In this document: positions 25,566 through 34,250 of the stretch, piece after piece
How the letters are laid out: the number at the start of each line of letters is the position of its first letter
Numbering within the stretch: position 1 is the stretch's first letter
DNA from: Streptomyces lunaelactis
Lineage (GTDB): Bacteria > Actinomycetota > Actinomycetes > Streptomycetales > Streptomycetaceae
Direction: 5' to 3'
DNA length: 64,000 bases
Assembly: GCF_003054555.1 (NCBI RefSeq)
Contig: NZ_CP026304.1
Coordinates: 2,542,001-2,606,000, forward strand
Position numbers and translations under genes: made by a program
Notes under the pieces: generated by a model
Told to the model about the DNA's origin: nothing
Seen by the model: only the letters and a program-made list of their open reading frames with translations
Database searches by the model: none

Positions 25566-26720
25566 ATGCGGGGGAACATACAAGACACAGCGCAGGTCCG
25601 CGCGCCAAGACAGCGACAGGTCCTGCTGGTGGTGCTGGCGCTGCTCGCGCTGCAGCTCGGATCGCTGATCAGCCCGGCGTACGCCTGTGGGTGCGGTGCG
25701 ATGGTCCTGGACGGGCAGTCTCATATGTCGGTCGACCGGGAGACCTCGGTGGTCGGCTGGGACGGCCGTACGGAACAGATCCTGATGCGCTTCACGGTTG
25801 ACGGAGACGCGCCCAAGGCTGCCTGGATCATGCCGGTGCCGAACCGCGCCACGGTCGAGCTCGGCGACAACGCCCTCTTCGACGAGCTGGAGACGGTCAT
25901 CGCGCCGGAGCACCGGACCCGGCACTACTTCTGGCCCCGGGGCGACGACTGGCCCCTCTCGTCGGACTCCCGCGTTTACGCGGGCGCGCCAGCCCCCGGG
26001 AAGGGGGCGCCGGAGGTGGGCGTGGTCGGCCGTGAGCGCCTCGGCGACTTCGATGTCGCACGGCTGACGGCGACGGATCCGGGCGCCTTGCGCGGCTGGC
26101 TCGAACAGAACGGTTTTGAGCTGCCGGACGGTCTGACGGCCGAGCTGAAGCCGTATGTCGCGCAGAAGTGGGAGTACGTGGCGGTACGCCTGGCCCCCGA
26201 GGCGGAGGGCTCGGTGCTGCGCGGCACGCTCGATCCGCTGCGGCTGCGCTTCGCCAGCGACCGGCTGATCTATCCGATGCGGCTGTCGCGGCTGGCCAGG
26301 ACCCCGCAGTCGCTGGGGCTGTTCGTGCTGGCGCCGCACCGCATGGAGCCGCGCAGCCCGATCGGCGGGGACGCGCCGGAGGTGACGTACGCGGGGAAGG
26401 TGCGGCCGAGCGGCGTGATCGACTCGTTCACGGGCGGGAGCGGCGGCGAGACCTTCCTGACGGCGCTGGACCAGGAGTTTCCCGAGCCGCGGCGGATCGA
26501 CGGCGACCATGAGCTGCGGGCCGCCGCGAAGGACACCCCCTTCCGGCGGGTGGTGTACGACGACGAGCTGTTGACGGCGGGCGGATTCCCGGTGTGGCTG
26601 CTGACGGTCGGCGGGGGTCTGGCCGTGTCGGCGGCGGTGGCGCTGCTGGCCGTACGGGCGCGGCGGCGCAGGCCTGTCGTACCGCCTCCGGCGATACATG
26701 TGCCGCCGCCGATCGCCTGA
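25566..26720 (+). CDS. DUF2330 secreted/membrane-anchored protein
   Basis: 384 residues. The signal peptide is 1-37 (LLVVLALLALQLGSLISPAYA). It is followed at once by the family's CGCGAMVLDG cysteine motif, a ~300-residue extracytoplasmic domain (WIMPVPNRATVELGD; VYAGAPAPGKGAPEVGVVG), one C-terminal membrane helix (PVWLLTVGGGLAVSAAVALL) and a basic tail. DUF2330 proteins are widespread in Actinobacteria and their function is unknown. ATG 25566 is chosen because the signal peptide starts there; the frame is open from 25,455. It precedes an O-methyltransferase gene by 15 nt, so they may be co-transcribed. Confidence 0.8.
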   Translation: MRGNIQDTAQVRAPRQRQVLLVVLALLALQLGSLISPAYACGCGAMVLDGQSHMSVDRETSVVGWDGRTEQILMRFTVDGDAPKAAWIMPVPNRATVELGDNALFDELETVIAPEHRTRHYFWPRGDDWPLSSDSRVYAGAPAPGKGAPEVGVVGRERLGDFDVARLTATDPGALRGWLEQNGFELPDGLTAELKPYVAQKWEYVAVRLAPEAEGSVLRGTLDPLRLRFASDRLIYPMRLSRLARTPQSLGLFVLAPHRMEPRSPIGGDAPEVTYAGKVRPSGVIDSFTGGSGGETFLTALDQEFPEPRRIDGDHELRAAAKDTPFRRVVYDDELLTAGGFPVWLLTVGGGLAVSAAVALLAVRARRRRPVVPPPAIHVPPPIA

Positions 26721-26735
26721 AATAGGTTGAGGCGT

Positions 26736-27416
26736 ATGACCCAGGAGAACCACGAGCAGTGGACCGCCGTAGACCGCTATGTCACCGACCGTCTCGCCCC
26801 GGCCGACGAAGCCCTGACCGCCGCCCTCGCGGCGAGCGAGGCGGCCGGACTGCCCGCCATCAACGTCGCCCCGAACCAGGGCAAGCTGCTGCACCTGCTG
26901 GCGCAGATGCAGGGCGCCCGCACGGTCCTCGAGATCGGCACGCTGGGCGGCTACAGCACGATCTGGCTGGCCAGGGCGCTGCCCGAGGGAGGCAGGCTGA
27001 TCTCGCTGGAGTACGACCCGGCGCACGCCGAGGTGGCCCGCGCGAATCTCGCCCACGCGGGCCTCGACAAGATCGCTGAGGTCAGGACCGGCCCGGCGCT
27101 GGAGACCCTGCCGAAGCTGGTGGCGGAGCCGGGCGCGGGCCCGTTCGACCTGGTCTTCATCGACGCGGACAAGGCGAACAACCCGCATTACGTGGAGTGG
27201 TCGCTGAAGCTGACCCGTCCGGGCAGCGTGATCATCGTCGACAACGCGGTACGGGGCGGGTCGGTCCTCGACGCGGAGAGCACCGATCCGGCGATCGTGG
27301 GCACGCGGGAGATGTACGAGCTGGTGGCCCGGGAGCCGCGGCTGGACGCGACGGCGGTGCAGACGGTCGGCACGAAGGGGTACGACGGGTTCCTGCTGGC
27401 GCGGGTGGTGGCCTGA
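26736..27416 (+). CDS. O-methyltransferase (Methyltransf_3 / COMT-like)
   Basis: A 226-residue SAM-dependent methyltransferase of the caffeoyl-CoA/catechol type. Motif I TVLEIGTLGGYSTIWLA (~65-81), LISLEYDPAHAEVAR (~88-102), the metal-site aspartate in DLVFIDADKANNPHYV (~133-148) and IIVDNAVRGG (~168-177) are all present. These enzymes need a divalent metal and methylate a catechol-type hydroxyl. Length is normal. ATG 26736 is the second methionine of the open frame and has AGGTTGAGG upstream. Its substrate is not indicated by the flanking DUF2330 and ABM-domain genes, though an ABM monooxygenase next to an O-methyltransferase fits aromatic metabolism. Confidence 0.87.
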   Translation: MTQENHEQWTAVDRYVTDRLAPADEALTAALAASEAAGLPAINVAPNQGKLLHLLAQMQGARTVLEIGTLGGYSTIWLARALPEGGRLISLEYDPAHAEVARANLAHAGLDKIAEVRTGPALETLPKLVAEPGAGPFDLVFIDADKANNPHYVEWSLKLTRPGSVIIVDNAVRGGSVLDAESTDPAIVGTREMYELVAREPRLDATAVQTVGTKGYDGFLLARVVA

Positions 27417-27457
27417 GCCCCTCGGCTCGGGCGCGGGCCGTACGGCAGGATGGCCGC

Positions 27458-27784
27458 ATGAGCATTGTGAAGATCAACGTCCTGACTGTGCCCGAGGAGC
27501 AGCGCGAGGTGCTGGAGAAGCGCTTCGCGTCCCGCGCGGGCGCGGTGGAGAACTCCGACGGCTTCGAGTGGTTCGAGCTGCTGCGCCCCGTCGAGGGGAC
27601 CGACCAGTACCTCGTCTACACGCGCTGGCGCAGTGAAGAGGACTTCCAGAACTGGATGTCGGGGTCGATGCAGGCGGCACACCGCGGCGGCGGTCCGGGC
27701 GGCGGCGAGCGTCCCAAGCCCGCCGCCTCCGGGTCCACGCTGTGGTCGTTCGAGGTGGTCCAACAGGCCGCTCCGAAGGCCTAG
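27458..27784 (+). CDS. Antibiotic biosynthesis monooxygenase (ABM) domain protein
   Basis: A 108-residue dimeric alpha+beta-barrel protein. The ABM pattern is clear: IVKINVLTVPEEQREVLEKRF (~3-23), VENSDGFEWFELLRPVEG and YLVYTRWRSEEDFQNWMSG (~53-71). The family includes cofactor-free monooxygenases acting on polyketides, haem oxygenases of the IsdG type and stress proteins. The short glycine-rich insert GGGPGGGERPK (~80-90) is variable. It follows the O-methyltransferase by 41 nt and is followed by a strong palindrome at 27,804. The precise substrate is unknown. Confidence 0.82.
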   Translation: MSIVKINVLTVPEEQREVLEKRFASRAGAVENSDGFEWFELLRPVEGTDQYLVYTRWRSEEDFQNWMSGSMQAAHRGGGPGGGERPKPAASGSTLWSFEVVQQAAPKA

Positions 27785-27803
27785 GGCCGCCTCTCGTTTG
27801 GAT

Positions 27804-27829
27804 CTTGCGGGGCACGCGTGCCCCGCAAG
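27804..27829 (+). terminator. Terminator: 26-bp perfect palindrome
   Basis: cttgcggggcacg/cgtgccccgcaag lies 20 nt after the ABM stop and follows a ctctcgtttggatc motif, the left end of the intergenic element seen at 9329. Confidence 0.7.
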
Positions 27830-27910
27830 ACTCGGAGGACAGGCCCCAGGTCCAGGCTCAAGAACCGGGCCGCCGGCCAAACGGCCCGCCCCTACGGTAG
27901 AGAGATCGAC

Positions 27911-28390
27911 ATGACGACCTGGACCCTGGCTCCCGAGGCGTTCGACTCGCCCGACGCGAGTGCTCTGCGGCGCGAGTACTACGACGAGGTCGCGAGCCGC
28001 TACTGGAAGCGGCCCGCGACCGTCGAGGAGATCGACCAGGGGCTCGATGGGGACGGGGTCGAGCAACTCACGCCGCCCACCGGCCAGTTCGCCGTCGGCA
28101 GGTACGGCGACAAGGCCGCGGCCTGCGGCGGGGTGCTGATGCTCGACGACGAGCGCGCCGAGCTGACGCGCGTGTACATGCGCCCCGCCTTCCGCGGCAG
28201 GAAGGGCGCCGGCCTGCTGATGGAGATCCTGGAGAGCGAGGCGCGCCAACTCGGCGCCCGGCGGATGGTCCTGAACACCCGGCTCGATCTGATCGAGGCA
28301 CGCACGCTGTACGTCCGGCACGGCTACGCGGAGATCCCGGCGTACTGCTCCGGTCCGTACATGGAGATCTGGTACGGCAAGGAGCTTTAG
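27911..28390 (+). CDS. GNAT-family N-acetyltransferase
   Basis: 159 residues from ATG 27911 (TTWTLAPEAFDSPDA). The GNAT core has AELTRVYMRPAFRGRKGAGLLM (~80-101), where the RxxR/GxG acetyl-CoA loop is RGRKGAG. A second strand ARRMVLNTRLDLIEARTLYVRHGYAEI (~116-142) follows, with the usual Y-x2-HGY ending. The acceptor amine is unknown. The frame is open from 27,818 but the upstream part is repeat-derived. It is convergent with the MFS gene (26 nt apart). Length is normal for a single-domain GNAT. Confidence 0.87.
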   Translation: MTTWTLAPEAFDSPDASALRREYYDEVASRYWKRPATVEEIDQGLDGDGVEQLTPPTGQFAVGRYGDKAAACGGVLMLDDERAELTRVYMRPAFRGRKGAGLLMEILESEARQLGARRMVLNTRLDLIEARTLYVRHGYAEIPAYCSGPYMEIWYGKEL

Positions 28391-28416
28391 GCCGTGTCTG
28401 AGACCTGTCCGGTCGG

Positions 28417-30465
28417 TCAGGCCGCGTGGTCCCGTTTCGGCGGCGGGCCGTAGGGCCGCTCCGCGTCCGAGCCGCACAGCTCCGCGTTCAACTCCTCCAC
28501 CAGCTGCACCAGATCGGTCGGCCGGTCCGGCCCCCACCAGTCGCCGAGCAGCTCCGAGAGGGACTCCTCCCTGGCCTTCGCCAGCTTCATGGCGGCCTCG
28601 AGTCCCCGCTCGGTGAGCATCAGTTGTACCCCCTCGCGGCGGGCCAGACCCCGCTCCTCCACCTGCCGGCCGGCGTCGGTGATGACGCTCAGCGGCACGG
28701 GCGTGGTGTCGGCGAGCAGGCCGGGCTCCACCGTGCCGTGCCGTCTCATCCTCAGCAGCAGCCAACTGGCCGCGGGCAGCATGTCGTACCCCGCCTTCAC
28801 GGTGATCTTCTCGTAGATCTTGCGACGGCCTTCGCGGGAGCCCAGCACCGACAGGGCGCGGGCCACCTCCTCGTGCGAGGAGCGGGTGACCGGGTTGGAG
28901 GCCAGGGTCTCGCTGGGATCCGGTGCGGTCACCGAGCCGCGCAGCTTGTCCTCCTTCAGGAACCAGGCGACGACGAAGGCGAGCATCACCACGGGTACGG
29001 CGTACAGGAAGACGTTGGTGATGGCCGACGAGTACGCGTGGAGCACCGACGGGCGCAGCGCGGGCGGCAGTTCGGCGATGGCGCGCGGGTCGGCGGCCAG
29101 CTGCCCGGCGCTGACACCGGACGGCACCGGCTGACCGGCGAGTGCGCCGGCGAGCTTGTCCTGGAGCCCGTAGGTGAAGAGCATGCCGAAGATGGCGACA
29201 CCGAACGACGCTCCGATGGACCGGAAGAAGGTCGCACCGGCGGTGGCGACGCCAAGGTCCTGGTAGCTGACGGCGTTCTGCACGACCACCACGAGCACCT
29301 GCATGACCAGGCCGAGTCCGGAGCCGAAGACGAAGAAGCACGCACTCATCTCCCAGGTGGAGCTGGTCTCGTCGAGCAGGTGGAGCAGCACCAGGCCGAT
29401 GGCGGTGACGCCCGTGCCCGCGATGGGGAAGACCTTCCAGCGGCCGGTACGGCTGACGATCTGGCCGGAGCCGGTGGAGGTGATCAGCATGCCGAGCACC
29501 ATCGGCAGCATGTACACGCCGGACAGGGTCGGTGTGATGCCATGGACGACCTGCAGGAAGGTCGGCAGATAGGTCAGCGCGCCGAACATCGCGAAGCCGA
29601 CGATGAAGCTGATGACGGCGACGAGGCTGAAGGTGCGGATCCGGAAGAGGTTGAGCGGCAGTACGGGTTCGGCGACGCCCCGTTCGACGTACACGAACAC
29701 GACGAGGAGTACGGCTCCGAGGACGGCGAGGCCGACGATCTGCGCCGAGCCCCACGCCCAGGTGGTGCCGCCGAGGGAGGCGACGAGGACCAGGCAGGTG
29801 GCGACGGAGGCGATGAGGAAGGTGCCGAGGTAGTCGATCGTGTGCTTGGTCTTGCGTACGGGGATGTGCAGTACGGCGGCGATGACTATCAGCGCGATGA
29901 CGCCGACGGGCAGGTTGATGTAGAAGACCCAGCGCCAGCTGAGGTGCTGGGTGAAGAAGCCGCCGAGCAGCGGGCCCAGCACGCTGGTGGCGCCGAAGAC
30001 CACGCCGAACAGGCCCTGGTACTTGCCGCGTTCGCGCGGCGAGACGATATCGCCGACGATCGCCATCGACAGCACGATCAGCCCGCCGCCGCCGAGGCCC
30101 TGGAGCGCGCGGAAGCCGATGAGCTGGGGCATGTTCTGGGCGATGCCGCAGAGGGCGGAGCCGATGAGGAAGATGACGATGGCGGTCTGGAACAGCTTCT
30201 TTCGGCCGTACTGATCGCCCAGTTTGCCCCACAGTGGCGTGGCGGCGGTCGCGGCCAGCATGTACGCCGTGACCACCCACGACAGATGCTCCAGGCCGCC
30301 GAGGTCACTGACGATGGTCGGCAGGGCGGTGGAGACGATGGTCGTGTCGAGGGCGGCGAGCAGCAGTCCCAGCAGCAGTGCACCGATGGCGACCATGACG
30401 GTCTGCCGGTTCTGCCCCTCGCCCGGGGCCGGACTCACGGCGGGGGTGCCCACTTCCTGAGCCAT
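28417..30465 (-). CDS. MFS (DHA2/EmrB-type) drug exporter fused to a MarR-like winged helix
   Basis: 682 residues. The first ~500 form a 14-helix DHA2 transporter: motif A GKLGDQYGRKKLF (~75-87), the motif C region LGPLLGGFFTQHLSWRWVFYIN (~163-184) and a large loop at 430-480. From ~535 the sequence is soluble and reads like a PadR/MarR-type winged helix (KAGYDMLPAASWLLLRMRRHG, TPVPLSVITDAGRQVEERGLARRE, LMLTERGLEAAMKL), ending in a charged tail. Such transporter-regulator fusions are known in Actinobacteria. The regulatory part could sense drug or intracellular state, or be a degenerate domain. It converges on the GNAT gene and diverges from the gene at 30,639. Confidence 0.85.
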   Translation of the reverse strand: MAQEVGTPAVSPAPGEGQNRQTVMVAIGALLLGLLLAALDTTIVSTALPTIVSDLGGLEHLSWVVTAYMLAATAATPLWGKLGDQYGRKKLFQTAIVIFLIGSALCGIAQNMPQLIGFRALQGLGGGGLIVLSMAIVGDIVSPRERGKYQGLFGVVFGATSVLGPLLGGFFTQHLSWRWVFYINLPVGVIALIVIAAVLHIPVRKTKHTIDYLGTFLIASVATCLVLVASLGGTTWAWGSAQIVGLAVLGAVLLVVFVYVERGVAEPVLPLNLFRIRTFSLVAVISFIVGFAMFGALTYLPTFLQVVHGITPTLSGVYMLPMVLGMLITSTGSGQIVSRTGRWKVFPIAGTGVTAIGLVLLHLLDETSSTWEMSACFFVFGSGLGLVMQVLVVVVQNAVSYQDLGVATAGATFFRSIGASFGVAIFGMLFTYGLQDKLAGALAGQPVPSGVSAGQLAADPRAIAELPPALRPSVLHAYSSAITNVFLYAVPVVMLAFVVAWFLKEDKLRGSVTAPDPSETLASNPVTRSSHEEVARALSVLGSREGRRKIYEKITVKAGYDMLPAASWLLLRMRRHGTVEPGLLADTTPVPLSVITDAGRQVEERGLARREGVQLMLTERGLEAAMKLAKAREESLSELLGDWWGPDRPTDLVQLVEELNAELCGSDAERPYGPPPKRDHAA

Positions 30466-30638
30466 GCCGATCTCCTCGGTTCCGCGCCCACCTCAGCCGC
30501 TCTGAACACTGTCGTCCCCATCCTGGCGGGTGTGACCGGTTATGGCCTGCCGAGCGTGGGCGCGCAGGGCCGGGCTCCGTTCGGCGTCGCGAGGGGCCGC
30601 TGCATAATCGCTCGCAGCACAAGGGGAGGGAACCAGCG

Positions 30639-31637
30639 ATGACCGGACACCTGTGTCCTGAATGCGGTACGCCGCGCGATGCCGAGGGCAGAGCCGGGCC
30701 CGGCTGCGTCTGTGCGGATCGGGTCGCCGACGCGGTACAGGCAGAACGGCAGGCGGAGGTCGCGGCGGCGGCGGATTTCGATCCGCTGCGCGTACGGCCG
30801 TATGTGACGCTGCAGAACGTGGCGGAGAGCGGCGCCGCGCCGGACCGGGGGACGGCGCGGGGCCGGGTAGCCATGCCGGACCGGGGAACGGTGCCGGGTG
30901 CGGCGCCGGGGGCGGTGCCGGACGGGGCGACGGTGCCGCTGCCGCTGGCGGACGCGGTGGATCCGGCGCAGCACGCGGTGGATCCGGCGCGGCACGACGA
31001 GACGGCCACACTCGCCCCTCTCGACCTCACCCCGGTGCGGCGCAGCCGGCACAGCCGGCACAGCCGGCGCCGGAGGCCGTACAAGGGGCTCATGGTGGTC
31101 GCGGCGGCGGTGACGGTGGCCGGGACGGCGGCGTTCGCCGGAGGGCTGTTCTCCGGGGACGACAAGCGCGAGAGGGCGCTGCCGGACAGGGAGACCGGCG
31201 CGCCGACCGTGAGCGCCCTGCCGGACGCGCCCACAGCGTCGCCGGACCGGTCCGGATCCGCGACGGCCGATGCGTCGGCCTCGCCGACCGGTACGGCATC
31301 GGCGGAGCAGTCCGCCTCCCGTACGTCCCCCGGCTCGACCGCAACCGCCGACCCGTCGACCCCGCTCTCGACCGTGCGGGCCACGGGCTCGGTGTCCGAG
31401 GCGCCACCGGCGCCGGGGTCGGGCACGCTGCGCAGCGGGGACAGCGGACCGGCGGTCGTGGAGCTCCAGCAGCGGCTGGCCAAGGTGTTGCTGTACGGGG
31501 GCCCGATGGACGGGGAGTACGACGGGTCCGTCGAGGACTCGGTGCGGTTCTTCCAGGACAGCCGGGACATCAAGGGCGATCCCGCGGGCGTCTACGGCCC
31601 GAAGACGCGGCGGGCGCTGGAGGCGGAGACGCAGTAG
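30639..31637 (+). CDS. Membrane-anchored peptidoglycan-binding protein
   Basis: 332 residues: an N-terminal zinc-ribbon-like cysteine set (LCPECGTPRD, GCVCADR at 5-29), a low-complexity segment rich in DRGTA/PGAAPG units, and a basic patch (RRSRHSRHSRRRRPYKG, ~134-150). One membrane helix follows at ~151-172 (LMVVAAAVTVAGTAAFAGGLF). A long Thr/Ser/Ala linker leads to a PG_binding_1 domain at ~268-332 (LRSGDSGPAVVELQQRLAKV; YGPKTRRALEAE). The topology puts the cysteines in the cytosol and the wall-binding domain outside. Similar proteins are common in Streptomyces with no known partner. Confidence 0.8.
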   Translation: MTGHLCPECGTPRDAEGRAGPGCVCADRVADAVQAERQAEVAAAADFDPLRVRPYVTLQNVAESGAAPDRGTARGRVAMPDRGTVPGAAPGAVPDGATVPLPLADAVDPAQHAVDPARHDETATLAPLDLTPVRRSRHSRHSRRRRPYKGLMVVAAAVTVAGTAAFAGGLFSGDDKRERALPDRETGAPTVSALPDAPTASPDRSGSATADASASPTGTASAEQSASRTSPGSTATADPSTPLSTVRATGSVSEAPPAPGSGTLRSGDSGPAVVELQQRLAKVLLYGGPMDGEYDGSVEDSVRFFQDSRDIKGDPAGVYGPKTRRALEAETQ

Positions 31638-31800
31638 CCGTGACCGCCTCGAGGAGCATGGTCGGTCGCTCGGGACGAGGCCGGGGTGGACGCGGGCACC
31701 CACTCTTTGTATCGTGGTGGAACAAAGTGGCTTCGCCCGTACTCCCTGACCGGCGGGCGGAGCCGCTTCTTCTCCTCCTTCCGCGCCCTGGAGTACGCCG

Positions 31801-32478
31801 ATGCCGGCAGTCACCCCGTCCGATCTGACCGCCCGCGCCCTCCTGCTGGACATGGACGGCACCATCGTCAACTCGGACGCCGTGGTGGAGCGCTGCTGGC
31901 GCCTCTGGGCGACCGAGCACCGCCTGGACCCGGACGAGGCGCTGAAGGTCGTCCACGGCCGTCAGGGATACGCCACCATGGCGGTGCTCCTGCCGGACCG
32001 CCCCATGGAGCAGAACTACGCCGACAACCGCGTGATGCTCGCCCAGGAGACCGCGGACACGGACGGCGTCGTGCCCGTCGCGGGCGCGCCCGCCTTCATG
32101 GCCGCCGTCGCGGGCCTCCCGCACGCCCTGGTGACGTCGGCGGACGAGGCGCTCGCCCAGGCCCGGATGACGGCGGCCGGTCTCCCGATGCCGCGGATCC
32201 GGGTCACCGCGGAGCACGTCGGCGCGAGCAAGCCGGACCCGGAGGGCTTCCTCAAGGGCGCGGCCGAGCTGGGGTTCGACCCGGCGGACTGCGTGGCATT
32301 CGAGGACTCCGAGGCGGGCATCCAGGCGGCGCGGGCGGCGGGTATGCGCGTGGTGGGCGTGGGGCCGCGGGCGGCGGCGCTGGGCCCGGACGTGCATGTC
32401 CCTGACCTCACCGGGCTGACAGTGTCCGCGGGGCGGGACGGCACGATCGCGCTGCGGGTGGCGCGCCGGGGGGCCTGA
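31801..32478 (+). CDS. HAD-family phosphatase
   Basis: 225 residues with all four HAD motifs: LLLDMDGTIVNSD (nucleophile and acid, ~14-26), ALVTSADEALAQ (motif II, ~100-111), K in GASKPDPEGF (motif III, ~140-149) and CVAFEDSEAGIQAARAAGM (motif IV, ~163-181). The alpha-helical cap between motifs I and II is of the beta-phosphoglucomutase/DOG phosphatase kind. The likely reaction is dephosphorylation of a small sugar phosphate. The start ATG 31801 has GGAGTACGCCG upstream (GGAG, spacing 7). It converges on the TMEM165 gene. Confidence 0.87.
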   Translation: MPAVTPSDLTARALLLDMDGTIVNSDAVVERCWRLWATEHRLDPDEALKVVHGRQGYATMAVLLPDRPMEQNYADNRVMLAQETADTDGVVPVAGAPAFMAAVAGLPHALVTSADEALAQARMTAAGLPMPRIRVTAEHVGASKPDPEGFLKGAAELGFDPADCVAFEDSEAGIQAARAAGMRVVGVGPRAAALGPDVHVPDLTGLTVSAGRDGTIALRVARRGA

Positions 32479-32524
32479 ACCTCGGGCCGCCCGCAGCGGG
32501 CTTGCTCCCCTGCCCGGGCACCGG

Positions 32525-33106
32525 CTACGCAAGCGCCTCGTAAAGGCTCACGCCCGCCAGGACCAGCATCAGCCCCGCCGCCACCCTCGTGATCAGCCGC
32601 AGCGGCACATACCGCATCAGCGTCCTCCCGCCGAGGATCCCGATCGCCGCCACCGCCCACAGCGCCAGCACCGCCCCGACCCCCACCGAGACCGGGTTGT
32701 CGTAGCGCGCCGCGAGGTTGGCCGTCATGATCTGGGTCAGGTCGCCGAACTCCGCGACCAGGATGAGCATGAAGCCCGCCCCCGAGACCTTCCAGAAGGA
32801 CTGGTCCGCCGGGGGCTTGACGCTGTCCGCGTCGCCGTCGCCCCTCTTCAGGAGCAGCATCAGCGCGCCCGCGAGGAAGAGGAGGCCGACCACCGCCTGG
32901 ACCAGCCGGTGCGGCAGCAGGGTCAGTACGCTGCCCGCCGCGATGGCGAGCGCGACATGAACGGCGAAGGCGGCCGCGACGCCCGCGAAGACGTACGAGG
33001 CGCGGTAACGGGTCCCGAGCATCAGACCGGCGAGCGCGGTCTTGTCGGGGAGTTCGGCAAGGAAGACGACGCCGAAGGTGATCGCCATGACGGTGAAGCT
33101 GATCAT
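32525..33106 (-). CDS. TMEM165/Gdt1-family transporter (UPF0016), probable Mn2+ exporter
   Basis: A 193-residue membrane protein with six predicted helices in two inverted repeats, each carrying the family's acidic motif: VFLAELPDKTALAGLML (~14-30) and VAEFGDLTQIMTANL (~114-128). Between them is a charged cytosolic loop (KRGDGDADSVKPPADQ). Gdt1/MneA-type proteins exchange Mn2+ or Ca2+ for protons. Translation starts at ATG 33106, and the ~200 nt upstream contain a yybP-ykoY manganese riboswitch. That strongly supports a role in Mn2+ efflux when the metal is in excess. Length is usual for the family. Confidence 0.87.
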   Translation of the reverse strand: MISFTVMAITFGVVFLAELPDKTALAGLMLGTRYRASYVFAGVAAAFAVHVALAIAAGSVLTLLPHRLVQAVVGLLFLAGALMLLLKRGDGDADSVKPPADQSFWKVSGAGFMLILVAEFGDLTQIMTANLAARYDNPVSVGVGAVLALWAVAAIGILGGRTLMRYVPLRLITRVAAGLMLVLAGVSLYEALA

Positions 33107-33184
33107 GGGTGGGAGTTCCTCAATCGGTCGGGCTGCCCGTACCGAGAGACCTGGCAATAAGAGGGGTCGCTCCGGCACGGCAGC

Positions 33185-33320
33185 GTCACATGAACATGCA
33201 GGACACTGCGGCCGAAGGTCTCGCTGGCGGGCCTTGGAAGGTCCGCCTCCGGGCGCCGGCCGGAACGAGTCCCAGCAGTATGTCGACGAATCCGGCGAAG
33301 AGCTACTCCCCTTCTGCTCC
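33185..33320 (-). promoter_or_regulatory. yybP-ykoY (manganese) riboswitch
   Basis: Read on the minus strand, the region opens ggggagtagctcttcgcc (33,311-33,294), with the conserved AGTAGC and CGTCGACATACTGC blocks. It closes with GCGAGACCTTCGGCCG and TGTCCTGCA, the second conserved loop in actinobacterial members. It lies 80-210 nt before the TMEM165 start, in the same direction. Known members turn on exporters when Mn2+ is bound. Confidence 0.75.
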
Positions 33321-33343
33321 GTCCAGGGTACGGGACGGGCCCC

Positions 33344-34084
33344 TCAGGCCGGATCCCGGTACAGCCGCCCCCGCGCCACCAGCTCGAGCACCAGCGACAC
33401 CGCCACCGCCTGCACCGCCATCAGCGCGACCAGCACGAACAGCTGCACCGCGCCCGCCAGCGCCGGTGAGGCCCCGCCCAGCAGCATGCCGACGAACGCG
33501 CCCGGCAGCGTGACAAGGCCCACGGTCCTGGTCTGGTCGAGCCCCGGCAGCAGCGCGTCGGCCGCGGGGCCGCGCGCCACCTCGAGCCGCGCGTCGCGGT
33601 CGAGCAGGCCGAGCGCCATCCCCGCCTCCACCTCTCCCCGCCGCAGCCCCAGCTCGTCCAGTGCCCGCCGCCCGCCGAGCACGGTCGCCGTGAGCGCCCC
33701 GCCGATGAGGATGCCGGTCACCGGGATCAGCGCGATGCCCTTCAGCGGCACCAGGCCGGTGAGCAGCAGTGCGGCGACGACGGGCACGACACCCGCGGCG
33801 ATCGGCAGCCACGCCCACCACCAGGTGCGGTTCCCGGTGATGCGGCGGCCGGCCGTCCATACAGCCACGGCGTACATCAGCAGCAGAAAGGCGAGCAGCA
33901 GCGATACGGAGCGGACCACCCACCCGATCACCAGGGAGACGGCCCCGAGTTGGACCGCCGCGCGTACGCCGGCGACGGCGATTTCGCGGGCCCGTCCGAG
34001 GTGAGCGACGGCGGCCACGGTCGCCGCGACGGCCAGCAGTACGGCCAGTACGACCCCAAATGTGACATTGACCGTCAGCAGCAC
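33344..34084 (-). CDS. fetB: ABC transporter permease of the FetB/UPF0014 family
   Basis: A 246-residue membrane protein with about six helices. FetB-family hallmarks are AGVRAAVQLGAVSLVIGWV (~38-56), LIPVTGILIGGALTATVLGGRRALDEL (~122-148) and LVTLPGAFVGMLLGGASP (~190-207). In E. coli FetAB exports iron. No FetA-like ATPase is adjacent, so the partner must be elsewhere. ATG 34084 begins MLLTVNVTFGVV. It lies directly upstream of the Mn2+ riboswitch of the TMEM165 gene on the same strand, which places two possible metal-export genes side by side. Confidence 0.8.
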   Translation of the reverse strand: MLLTVNVTFGVVLAVLLAVAATVAAVAHLGRAREIAVAGVRAAVQLGAVSLVIGWVVRSVSLLLAFLLLMYAVAVWTAGRRITGNRTWWWAWLPIAAGVVPVVAALLLTGLVPLKGIALIPVTGILIGGALTATVLGGRRALDELGLRRGEVEAGMALGLLDRDARLEVARGPAADALLPGLDQTRTVGLVTLPGAFVGMLLGGASPALAGAVQLFVLVALMAVQAVAVSLVLELVARGRLYRDPA

Positions 34085-34250
34085 GCGGCAACCCTACGCC
34101 GCTGTCCGGTATGTGCCGGGGCGTCAGAACCCTTGATGTGACGTGCCCATGTCGCCACCCTGTTACCTGGCGCACCCCCCAAGGAAACCTGGCGCCGCGA
34201 GCATGGCCACGCCCGAACGGCCAAGCTCCCCCCACATCAAAGGAGTTCGC

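Noticed and set aside
34130..34250. A c-di-AMP (ydaO) riboswitch before the secreted nuclease
   Set aside because: There are repeated cctggcgc blocks and end pairing cttgatgtg/cacatcaa, but the conserved ydaO core is not recognisable.
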